Shown piece by piece: positions 1 to 4,927 of a DNA stretch of 5,196 nucleotides. Source of the stretch: Betaproteobacteria bacterium (GTDB lineage Bacteria; Pseudomonadota; Gammaproteobacteria; Burkholderiales; SG8-39); NCBI GenBank assembly GCA_005888925.1, contig VBCP01000530.1, positions 1-5,196 of the forward strand. The letters run 5' to 3'. Every line of letters begins with the position of its first letter. The stretch's first letter is position 1. The position numbers and the translations under genes were made by a program. The notes beneath the pieces were generated by a model, which saw only the letters and a list, made by a program, of their open reading frames with translations, ran no database searches and was not told the DNA's origin.

Positions 1-233
1 TGATCACGATGGCCGGGATGCAGGAAGCACGCGAGGTCGGCGGCGCGAATGCAGCGCCGCTGATGGCGGCGATGACCGCCGCGTTCGCGGCGGGACAGAT
101 CGCCGGTCCGCTCCTGGTGGCGGTCGTGCTGCACGCCGGCGGCGGGCTGACGAGCGCGCTTGCCATCGCCGCCGCGTCGCTCGTGCTCAGCGCGATCGCA
201 CTCGGTGCAAAGGAGAAGCCATGTCCCACGTAG
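1..233 (+). CDS. MFS transporter, YbfB/YjiJ-like, C-terminal end (5' partial)
   Basis: The 5' end lies outside the window; 76 codons are visible, read from position 3 to the TAG at 231-233. The residues begin ITMAGMQEAREVGG and continue into two hydrophobic segments, roughly visible residues 20-43 (AAMTAAFAAGQIAGPLLVAV region) and 47-69, then a short polar tail KEKPCPT. A loop carrying xMQEAR, followed by a helix with AAFAxGQIxGP, is what I associate with the last two helices of YbfB/YjiJ-type major facilitator transporters; that family match is from memory. The substrate is unknown. The last 13 bp overlap the next gene, whose ribosome binding site lies inside this reading frame, so the two are probably co-transcribed and translationally coupled. 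Any MFS exporter with similar last helices is the alternative. Confidence 0.78.
   Translation, partial: ITMAGMQEAREVGGANAAPLMAAMTAAFAAGQIAGPLLVAVVLHAGGGLTSALAIAAASLVLSAIALGAKEKPCPT
210..215 (+). promoter_or_regulatory. Ribosome binding site of the CMD-family gene
   Basis: AAGGAG lies 5 nt before the ATG at 221, inside the last codons of the MFS gene. It is the clearest Shine-Dalgarno on the + strand of this window and fixes the start of the CMD-family gene. Confidence 0.8.
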
Positions 234-793
234 AGCGCATGCCGCCGCTCGATCCCGCGGCGATGAACGAAGCGCAGCGCAAGAGCGCGCAGGCGCTCAC
301 TGCCGGCCCGCGCGGCGGGGTGAAAGGGCCGTTCATTGCACTCTTACGCAGCCCTGAGCTGATGGACCGGCTGCAGCAGGTAGGCGAGTACCTGCGCTTT
401 CGCAGCTCGCTCGAGCCGCGCATCAGCGAGTTCCTGATGCTCATTGTGTCGCGCGTCTGGACGCAGCAGTTCGAATGGTCCGTGCACGTGCCGCTCGCAC
501 TGAAGGCCGGAGTGAAGCCGCAGACGGTTGAAACACTGGCGGCAGGCAGCCGGCCGGCCGCCATGGCAACGGACGAGGCCACGGCCTATGACTTCTGCGA
601 CGAGTTGCTGCGCACCAAGGGCGTGAGCGAGGCGACCTACCGCGCCGCGGTGGATCAGTTCGCCGAGGGCGGCGTCATCGACATGCTCGGCGTGATCGGC
701 TACTTCACCACCGTGTCGATGGTGCTGAACGTGGCGCACACGCCGGCACCCAAGGACGCCCGCGCGGAGCCGCTCAGCCCGCTGCCGATGTAG
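221..793 (+). CDS. Carboxymuconolactone decarboxylase (CMD) family protein
   Basis: This is a 190-residue cytoplasmic protein of the CMD/AhpD all-helical superfamily. The CMD core spans about residues 64-130: a helix with EPRISEFLMLIVSRVW, then QQFEWSVHVPLALKAGV, in which E85, W86 and H89 form the usual ExxxH-type active-site patch, then a helix with AYDFCDELL. The AhpD redox motif CxxC is absent (the only cysteine is C126), so peroxidase activity of the AhpD type is not expected. A lyase or hydrolase acting on a small lactone or acid is more likely, but the substrate cannot be read from the sequence. The N-terminal 60 residues (PLDPAAMNEAQ, GGVKGPFIALLRSPEL) are typical of longer stand-alone members. 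The ATG is chosen for its AAGGAG. It overlaps the MFS gene by 13 bp, and its 3' end overlaps the convergent HugZ-like gene by 20 bp. Confidence 0.88.
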   Translation: MSHVERMPPLDPAAMNEAQRKSAQALTAGPRGGVKGPFIALLRSPELMDRLQQVGEYLRFRSSLEPRISEFLMLIVSRVWTQQFEWSVHVPLALKAGVKPQTVETLAAGSRPAAMATDEATAYDFCDELLRTKGVSEATYRAAVDQFAEGGVIDMLGVIGYFTTVSMVLNVAHTPAPKDARAEPLSPLPM

Positions 794-1253
794 CCGAGAG
801 CTCGGCCGCCGAGAGGTTGTGGATGCGGCCGAAGCCGGCGACGAAGCGCGCGTCGCGCGGCGTGATTTTCCAGAAGGAGAAATCGGCGAGCTCGAAGTTG
901 ATGGCCTGCTCGGGAAAGCGCGCGAGCCAGGCCTCCTTGGGACCGCCGGAGATCTGCGCTGCCTCGCCGCGGATGCTGACGCGCATCAGCGTGAAGGGAT
1001 CGGCGCGGCGGTCGTCGGTCTCGCTGATCGAGAGCGCCACGCGCGCATCGTGCTGCATGTCCTGGGTATGCCAGGCGAGCCTGCTGACGTGCACATAGAA
1101 GGCGGAGAAGTCGCGCTCCGGCAGGTAGAGCGTCATCGACACCATCGGCGCGCCGCCGCGCAAGGTGGCGAGATGCGCGATGCGCTCGCGGCGGATCAGG
1201 CTCGCAAGCCCGCGGCCGGTTTCATGATCCATGTAGTATTCTCGCGCGCTCAT
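774..1253 (-). CDS. HugZ-like pyridoxamine 5'-phosphate oxidase-family protein
   Basis: This 159-residue protein is predicted to be a flavin-binding split-barrel protein. Recognisable blocks are GLASLIRRERIAHLATL (about 15-31), GGAPMVSMTLYLPE (33-46), the strand and loop HVSRLAWHTQDMQ (55-67) followed by DARVALSISE, the strand RVSIRGEAAQI (91-101), and the C-terminal FVAGFGRIHNL (137-147). This block order is that of HugZ-type pyridox_oxase proteins, whose studied members bind heme or flavin; the C-terminal extension of longer HugZ proteins is missing. Ligand and reaction are not determined here. The start is uncertain. ATG at 1253 has no Shine-Dalgarno and its codon overlaps the lolC start on the other strand. 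Met8 (codon ending at 1232) has GAGAA 6 nt upstream and begins MDHETGRGL, and may be the true start. The gene is convergent with, and overlaps, the CMD gene. Confidence 0.85.
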   Translation of the reverse strand: MSAREYYMDHETGRGLASLIRRERIAHLATLRGGAPMVSMTLYLPERDFSAFYVHVSRLAWHTQDMQHDARVALSISETDDRRADPFTLMRVSIRGEAAQISGGPKEAWLARFPEQAINFELADFSFWKITPRDARFVAGFGRIHNLSAAELSATSAAG

Positions 1254-2493
1254 GCGTTACGAGCTTATGGTCGGCCTGCGCTACACGCGCGCGCGGCGCC
1301 GCAACCGCTTCATCAGCATCAATTCCCTGGTTTCGATGATCGGCATCGCGGTCGGCGTATGGGCGCTGATCGTGGTGCTCTCGGTGATGAACGGCTTCCA
1401 GAAGGAGGTGCGCGAGCGCATCCTGGGCGTCGCCTCGCACGTGCAGATCAGCGCGGTGGGCAATCGCCTTTCCGACTGGCAGTCGATCGCCAAGCTCGCC
1501 GTGCAGCATCCACGCGTGCTTGCCACGGCGCCCTTCGTGCAGGCGCAGGCGATGCTCGCCGCCGGGCAGGCGGTGCGCGGCGCGCTGGTACGCGGCATCC
1601 TGCCCGGCCAGGAGGAGAAGGTCGCCGACTTCGGTCAGTACATGAGGCTCGGCACGCTCGATGCGCTCAAGCCCGGCGGGTTCGGCGTGATCCTCGGCGC
1701 CGATCTCGCGCGAGCGCTGATGGTGCTGCCGGGCGACAAGGTGGCGCTGGTCGCACCGCAGGGGCTGGTCACGCCCGCAGGCGTGATTCCGCGGCTGAAG
1801 CAATTCACCGTGGTGGGGATTTTCGAGGCCGGCATCGCCGACGCCGATGCGGCGCTGGCGCTCGTGCATATGCAGGATGCGCAGACGCTCTACCAGCTCG
1901 GCGACAGCGTGAGCGGCGTGCGCCTCAAGCTCGACGATCTGTTCGCCGCGCGTACCGTGGCGCGCGAGCTGCTCGCGCAGCTGCCGCAGGACACCTACGC
2001 CCAGGACTGGACGCGCACCCACGCCAACTTCTTCCGCGCGGTCGAGATCGAGAAGCGCATGATGTTCATCATCCTCACGCTGATCGTGCTGGTCGCCGCG
2101 ATCAACATCATCTCGACACTGGTGGTCGCGGTGAAGGACAAGCAGGCCGACATCGCCATCCTGCGCACGCTCGGCGCGCGGCCCGGGTCGGTGATGCAGA
2201 TCTTCATCGTGCAGGGCATGATCATCGGCGTGATCGGGGTGCTCGTCGGGGTGCTTGCCGGCGTCGTCACCGCGCTCAACATCGACGTCATCGTGCCGGC
2301 GATCGAGTCGGTGCTCGGCTTCAAGTTCCTGTCGAAGGACGTGTACCTGATCCCGGAGCTGCCGTCGGACCTGCAGGCGGCCGACGTGCTCGCCATCACG
2401 TTGATGGCGTTCGCGCTCTCGTTCGTGGCCACGCTCTATCCGAGCTGGAGCGCCGCGCGGCTGAATCCGGCCGAAGCACTGCGCTATGAGTGA
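1252..2493 (+). CDS. lolC: Lipoprotein-releasing ABC transporter permease, LolC/LolE family (LolF-like)
   Basis: This 413-residue inner-membrane permease extracts outer-membrane lipoproteins and hands them to LolA. The N-terminus MRYELMVGLRYTRARRRNRF is typical of the family. TM1 is about 26-47 and is followed by the conserved VLSVMNGFQKEVRERILGVASH. The MacB-type periplasmic domain runs about 50-265. TM2 is about 270-294, TM3 about 316-340 and TM4 about 379-396; KDKQADIAILRTLGA (295-309) is the cytoplasmic coupling region that docks on LolD, and the protein ends NPAEALRYE. The segment VTPAGVIPRLKQF (173-185) corresponds to the LolC Hook that recruits LolA. Only one permease gene precedes lolD, so it probably forms a homodimer, as in LolDF systems. 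ATG 1252 is the first start after an in-frame TAG at 1234; no clear Shine-Dalgarno is present. It overlaps lolD by 8 bp. Confidence 0.95.
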   Translation: MRYELMVGLRYTRARRRNRFISINSLVSMIGIAVGVWALIVVLSVMNGFQKEVRERILGVASHVQISAVGNRLSDWQSIAKLAVQHPRVLATAPFVQAQAMLAAGQAVRGALVRGILPGQEEKVADFGQYMRLGTLDALKPGGFGVILGADLARALMVLPGDKVALVAPQGLVTPAGVIPRLKQFTVVGIFEAGIADADAALALVHMQDAQTLYQLGDSVSGVRLKLDDLFAARTVARELLAQLPQDTYAQDWTRTHANFFRAVEIEKRMMFIILTLIVLVAAINIISTLVVAVKDKQADIAILRTLGARPGSVMQIFIVQGMIIGVIGVLVGVLAGVVTALNIDVIVPAIESVLGFKFLSKDVYLIPELPSDLQAADVLAITLMAFALSFVATLYPSWSAARLNPAEALRYE

Positions 2494-3178
2494 AAGGGAG
2501 CCGGTCATCTCGTGCCGCGGCCTGCACAAAACCTACCAGGGGCCGCAGCCGGTGCCGGTGCTGATGGGCGTGGACCTCGAGGTGCATCGCGCCGAGCGCA
2601 TGGCGATCATGGGGCGCTCGGGCTCGGGCAAGTCGACGCTGCTGCACCTTCTCGGCGGGCTCGACACGCCGAGCGCGGGCACCGTGTTCGTGCAAGGCCG
2701 CGCCTTTAGCGAGATGAGCGAAGTCGAGCGCGGGCAGGCGCGCAACGCGACGCTCGGCTTCGTCTACCAGTTCCATCATCTGCTGCCGGAGTTCAGTGCC
2801 GAGGAGAACGTCGCCATGCCGCTCTTCATCCGCCGCATCGAACGGGCGGCGGCGCTCGCCAGGGCGAAGGCGGTGCTCGAAGAGGTCGGTCTGGGCGCGC
2901 GCCTGGATCATGTCCCGGGCGAGCTCTCGGGCGGCGAGCGTCAGCGCTGCGCCTTCGCGCGCGCCATGGTCACCGAGCCGGCGTGCGTGCTGGCCGACGA
3001 GCCCACTGGCAACCTCGATTCGCACACCGCAGAGGAAGTGTTCGAGGCGATGCTGCGGCTTTCGGCCTCGCACGGCACGGCGTTCATCATCGTCACGCAC
3101 GACGCCGGCCTCGCGTCTAGGGCCGAGCGCGTCCTCCATCTGAGCGACGGCGTGCTGCACGCCGGCGCCACGCCCTAA
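2486..3178 (+). CDS. lolD: Lipoprotein-releasing ABC transporter ATP-binding protein LolD
   Basis: This 230-residue cytoplasmic ATPase powers lipoprotein extraction by the permease encoded just upstream. All ABC motifs are intact: Walker A GRSGSGKST (43-51), Q-loop Gln95 within GFVYQFHHLLPEFSAEENV, signature LSGGERQR (147-154), Walker B ACVLADEP with catalytic Glu172, D-loop GNLD (175-178) and switch His205 in VTHD. YQFHHLLPEFSAEENV is the segment by which LolD stands out among related ATPases such as MacB and FtsE. The length is normal for LolD. Its ATG lies inside the last codons of lolC (8-bp overlap, ATGAGTGA), so the two are translationally coupled. The weak purine run GAAG upstream is the only candidate ribosome binding site. 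The stop is TAA at 3176-3178. Confidence 0.97.
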   Translation: MSEREPVISCRGLHKTYQGPQPVPVLMGVDLEVHRAERMAIMGRSGSGKSTLLHLLGGLDTPSAGTVFVQGRAFSEMSEVERGQARNATLGFVYQFHHLLPEFSAEENVAMPLFIRRIERAAALARAKAVLEEVGLGARLDHVPGELSGGERQRCAFARAMVTEPACVLADEPTGNLDSHTAEEVFEAMLRLSASHGTAFIIVTHDAGLASRAERVLHLSDGVLHAGATP

Positions 3179-3186
3179 CGAAGTAC

Positions 3187-3209
3187 GCCCGGCCGGCCGC
3201 CGGCGGGGC
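3187..3209 (+). other. GC-rich hairpin just after lolD
   Basis: Arms GCCCGGCCGGC (3187-3197) and GCCGGCGGGGC (3199-3209) pair over 11 positions with one G-G mismatch. The nominal 1-nt loop means that the innermost pairs must open in RNA. It begins 9 nt after the lolD stop. No T-tract follows, so it is at best a pause or 3'-end-stabilising structure, and it may be chance in such GC-rich DNA. Confidence 0.3.
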
Positions 3210-3237
3210 TCGCTGATGGATGCCTAGTGGAGTGTTT

Positions 3238-3265
3238 GCAATGCTTCCGATCGGAAGCATTCAGC
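3238..3265. repeat. Dyad repeat, copy A (perfect 22-bp palindrome at 3240-3261)
   Basis: The arms AATGCTTCC (3240-3248) and GGAAGCATT (3253-3261) enclose GATC, making a perfect 22-bp palindrome centred between 3250 and 3251. The surrounding 28 bp match copy B at 3301-3328 at 24 of 28 positions in direct orientation. Candidate roles are an intrinsic terminator stem, a binding site for a dimeric regulator, or a small REP-like element. Nothing in the sequence settles which. Confidence 0.75.
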
Positions 3266-3270
3266 TTTTT
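3240..3270 (+). terminator. Possible intrinsic terminator of lolD
   Basis: A 9-bp stem with GATC loop (3240-3261) is followed by TCAG and then CTTTTT, ending at 3270. It sits about 60 nt after the lolD stop. The T-run begins 5 nt after the stem and is short, so the fit to a rho-independent terminator is only fair. On the - strand no T-run follows either hairpin, so the DUF2062 gene has no visible intrinsic terminator. Confidence 0.45.
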
Positions 3271-3300
3271 GCCGCAGTTCGCCTTTTTCGGGAAGTTTTC

Positions 3301-3328
3301 GCGATCCTGCCGATCGGAAGGATTCAGC
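3301..3328. repeat. Dyad repeat, copy B (imperfect palindrome, overlaps the DUF2062 3' end)
   Basis: The dyad 3304-3323 (ATCCTGCCGA then TCGGAAGGAT) is centred between 3313 and 3314 and has one mismatched position pair (G3309/A3318). It is a direct repeat of copy A. Relative to A, G3243-C3258 is replaced by C3306-G3321, a compensatory change that keeps the pairing. The outermost A-T pair of A is a G-T pair here. Its right edge contains the TGA stop and the final bases of the DUF2062 gene. Confidence 0.7.
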
Positions 3329-3857
3329 GCTTGCGGCGTTCGCGGCGTGCGCGCCACGCCCTGACGACGTAGACGCGCCAGGCGAGCTCGGTCATGAAAT
3401 AGCCGAGCACCGCGAGGGTGAGCGCGAGGGCGACGATGCCGATGCCCAGCGGCTTGCCGAGGCTCAGCATCCACTGCCAGAACGCAGAGAGCGACCAACC
3501 CCATTCGAAGGGCGCGATCTGCGCGTCGAGGCCGTGATAGCCGAGGATCGCGCTTCCGTAGGCGTAGGCGATCAGATACAGCGGCACGATCGTGAGCGGG
3601 TTGGTGTAGAAGGTGACGAACATCGCGACGGGAACGTTGCTGCGCAAGGGAATCGCCATCAGCAGCGCGACCAGCATCTGGAACGGCCCCGGAATCAGCC
3701 CGCAGAAGAGACCGATCGCCACCGCTTTCGGCACCGAGTGGCGGTTGAGATGCCAGAGATTCGGGTGACCGAGCCAGGGCCGGAACGGCGCGGCCCACGG
3801 CTTGGCCAGGACCTCGTCCGGGTCGGGCAGGTATTTGCGAAAGAACTTACGCGGCAA
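3324..3857 (-). CDS. DUF2062 domain-containing membrane protein
   Basis: This 177-residue inner-membrane protein belongs to a family of unknown function. It shows the family pattern: N-terminal MPRKFFRKYLPDPDEV, then HPNLWHLNRHSV (31-42), a first hydrophobic hairpin with GLFCGLIPGPFQM (49-61), a second segment with the signature YTNPLTIVPLY (84-94), a third membrane helix about 135-157, and a basic cytoplasmic tail RAWRARRERRKR. The start codon is TTG at 3857, chosen because MPRKFFRKYLP is the conserved family N-terminus and no ATG is near. It overlaps the stop of the upstream potassium-channel gene by 11 bp with only a weak Shine-Dalgarno, so translation is probably coupled to the channel. 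No function can be assigned. Its neighbourhood with comEC and lolCD is one I recall from other betaproteobacteria. Confidence 0.95.
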   Translation of the reverse strand: MPRKFFRKYLPDPDEVLAKPWAAPFRPWLGHPNLWHLNRHSVPKAVAIGLFCGLIPGPFQMLVALLMAIPLRSNVPVAMFVTFYTNPLTIVPLYLIAYAYGSAILGYHGLDAQIAPFEWGWSLSAFWQWMLSLGKPLGIGIVALALTLAVLGYFMTELAWRVYVVRAWRARRERRKR

Positions 3858-4542
3858 CCAGTCGCTCGAGCTTCGCGCGCCCCGCGGGCGTGGTCATGAC
3901 GATCAGCGTGCTGCCGGGCTTTGCCCGCAGCTCCGCGCCCGGATTGAATTCCCAGCGGCCGTCGCGGCGCACTGCAAGTACCACGTAATCGGTGTCCGGC
4001 GGCGCGAGCTCGGCGATCTTGCGCTCCTTGCCGGTCGGCGGCAGGCCGATCTCCTCGACGCGAAGGCCCTGGTCGCTCCGCAGCATCTCATCCAGAAGAC
4101 TGACCACCGCGGGACGCAGCATGCTCGAGGCGATGCGCAAGGCGCCGGTGAAGTCCGGCGACACGATGTCGTCGGCGCCCACCTGGCGGATCTTGTCCAC
4201 GAAGCGCACGTCGTGGCAGCGTGCCACCACCCGCGCGCCTGGGTTGAGCTGCTTCGCCGAGAGCGTGATCACGAGATTCTTGCTGTCGTCGCCCGTGACG
4301 GCGAAGACGCCCGCGGCGCGCTGCACGCCCGCAGCGCGCAGCAGCTCGTCGTCCGCGCCGTCGCCGTGCAGGTAGCGCTGCTTCGGATAGCTCTCCAGCA
4401 TCGCCTCGAGCGAGGGCTGTGCCGGCTCGATCACGACGCACTCGCGCCCGGTGGCGACGAGCTCGCGCAGCACGTTGGTGCCGACGCGGCCGATGCCGCA
4501 GACGATGTAATGGCCGGCGAGCGTTTCGATTTCCCGCTGCAT
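3847..4542 (-). CDS. Predicted internal-start product: soluble RCK domain of the channel
   Basis: Translation from Met112 (ATG at 4542-4540) would yield a 231-residue RCK-only protein, in frame with the channel. Met112 stands 10 residues before the His that opens the first RCK strand (HYIVCG). In MthK of Methanothermobacter the documented internal start Met107 stands, as I recall the sequence, at the same distance from HVVICG. The protein made there completes the octameric gating ring. The signal here is a strong GAGGAG 7 nt upstream. This is a prediction from sequence; expression is not shown. Confidence 0.6.
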   Translation of the reverse strand: MQREIETLAGHYIVCGIGRVGTNVLRELVATGRECVVIEPAQPSLEAMLESYPKQRYLHGDGADDELLRAAGVQRAAGVFAVTGDDSKNLVITLSAKQLNPGARVVARCHDVRFVDKIRQVGADDIVSPDFTGALRIASSMLRPAVVSLLDEMLRSDQGLRVEEIGLPPTGKERKIAELAPPDTDYVVLAVRRDGRWEFNPGAELRAKPGSTLIVMTTPAGRAKLERLVAA

Positions 4543-4875
4543 CCTGTGTCTCCTCAGCCCTTCATTAAGGTCGCTCTCCACGATGAAGGCCGTCATCTTG
4601 GAGGTCATGTAGAAGACGTTGGCGACGCCGAGAAAGCCGATCACCATGGTGAACACGCGCCCGCCGGGGCTGGCGGAGAGGTCGATCACCTCGCCGTAGC
4701 CGATCGTGGCGATGGTGATGAACGTCATGTAGGCGCAGTCGAGCAGCGTCGCCTTGCCGGCGCTCACCTCCCAGTAGCCGGCGGTGCCGACGAGCATGAT
4801 GACCACGAAGGCGAGCATCGGGTAGCGGAAGGCGTGATAAGCGCGCTCGGCGGCCTCGCGGTAGGGATGCTCCAC
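3847..4875 (-). CDS. Potassium channel with RCK (TrkA-N/TrkA-C) domain, MthK-like
   Basis: This 342-residue protein is built as TM1 (about 18-37), a pore helix, the K+ selectivity filter TIGYG (57-61), TM2 (about 72-98, with hinge-type glycines G80 and G83), a short linker, an RCK N-lobe (about 121-240) and a TrkA-C lobe (about 258-330). The RCK domain begins GHYIVCGIGRVG with a complete GxGxxG and Glu150 ending the second strand, a pattern suited to NAD(H) or another nucleotide. By my recalled alignment the acidic Ca2+ ligands of MthK are not conserved (TGDDSKN and ARCHD regions), so gating by a nucleotide is more likely; this is inference. The start is GTG at 4875, the only start codon between an in-frame TGA 21 nt upstream and Met20; no Shine-Dalgarno is visible. 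It is likely the first gene of an operon with DUF2062. Codons 104-112 carry an internal initiation signal. Confidence 0.94.
   Translation of the reverse strand: MEHPYREAAERAYHAFRYPMLAFVVIMLVGTAGYWEVSAGKATLLDCAYMTFITIATIGYGEVIDLSASPGGRVFTMVIGFLGVANVFYMTSKMTAFIVESDLNEGLRRHRMQREIETLAGHYIVCGIGRVGTNVLRELVATGRECVVIEPAQPSLEAMLESYPKQRYLHGDGADDELLRAAGVQRAAGVFAVTGDDSKNLVITLSAKQLNPGARVVARCHDVRFVDKIRQVGADDIVSPDFTGALRIASSMLRPAVVSLLDEMLRSDQGLRVEEIGLPPTGKERKIAELAPPDTDYVVLAVRRDGRWEFNPGAELRAKPGSTLIVMTTPAGRAKLERLVAA
4550..4555 (-). promoter_or_regulatory. Strong Shine-Dalgarno inside the channel gene, before Met112
   Basis: The - strand reads GAGGAG, then a 7-nt spacer, then ATG. It is encoded by codons 107-109 (CTG AGG AGA). 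Of 29 arginine codons in the gene I counted 20 CGC, 4 CGG, 1 CGT, 1 CGA, 2 AGG and 1 AGA. All three AGR codons are R108, R109 and R111, directly at this site, which argues for selection on the RNA sequence. Confidence 0.65.
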
Positions 4876-4927
4876 AGAAGCATCGTAAGCGCGTCAGCCG
4901 GGAGCCGGGAAGCGCGTTTCATAGGTC
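4876..4927. promoter_or_regulatory. Divergent promoter region, potassium channel / comEC
   Basis: These 52 bp must hold promoter elements for one or both divergent genes, unless promoters lie inside the coding regions. They contain a direct repeat AAGCGCGT at 4887-4894 and 4910-4917, with two tandem AGCCGGG units at 4896-4909 between the copies. On the - strand TACGAT is a possible -10 but has no good -35. No convincing sigma-70 promoter could be read by eye. Confidence 0.4.

Noticed and set aside
1211..1240. A full sigma-70 promoter for lolC using TAGTAT at 1234-1239
   Set aside because: The -10-like box matches only four of six bases and the position for a -35 reads CGCGGC, so it is kept as a hint in a finding, not listed as a feature.
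819..2489. A 556-codon open frame on the + strand crossing the HugZ-like and lolC genes
   Set aside because: It overlaps two well-identified genes in other frames, and its translation is a low-complexity run of Arg, Ala, Gly and His with no family resemblance. Long open shadows are usual in DNA this GC-rich.
1222..2529. A 435-codon open frame antisense to lolC
   Set aside because: Its translation is dominated by His, Arg, Asp and Glu, the expected mirror of hydrophobic permease codons; there is no recognisable domain and no ribosome binding site.
2396..3160. A 254-codon open frame antisense to lolD
   Set aside because: It is a shadow of lolD, which has every ABC motif intact; the antisense product is Arg/Ala/His-rich and matches nothing.
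3175..3798. A 207-codon - strand frame covering the lolD-DUF2062 gap and the DUF2062 gene
   Set aside because: It overlaps the clearly identified DUF2062 gene in another frame. The repeated peptides near its end only reflect the two DNA dyad repeats.
4555..4566. A three-codon mini-ORF (ATG AAG GGC TGA) on the - strand just before the internal ribosome binding site
   Set aside because: It is out of frame, has no ribosome binding site of its own and is easily explained by chance, although its stop abuts the internal GAGGAG.
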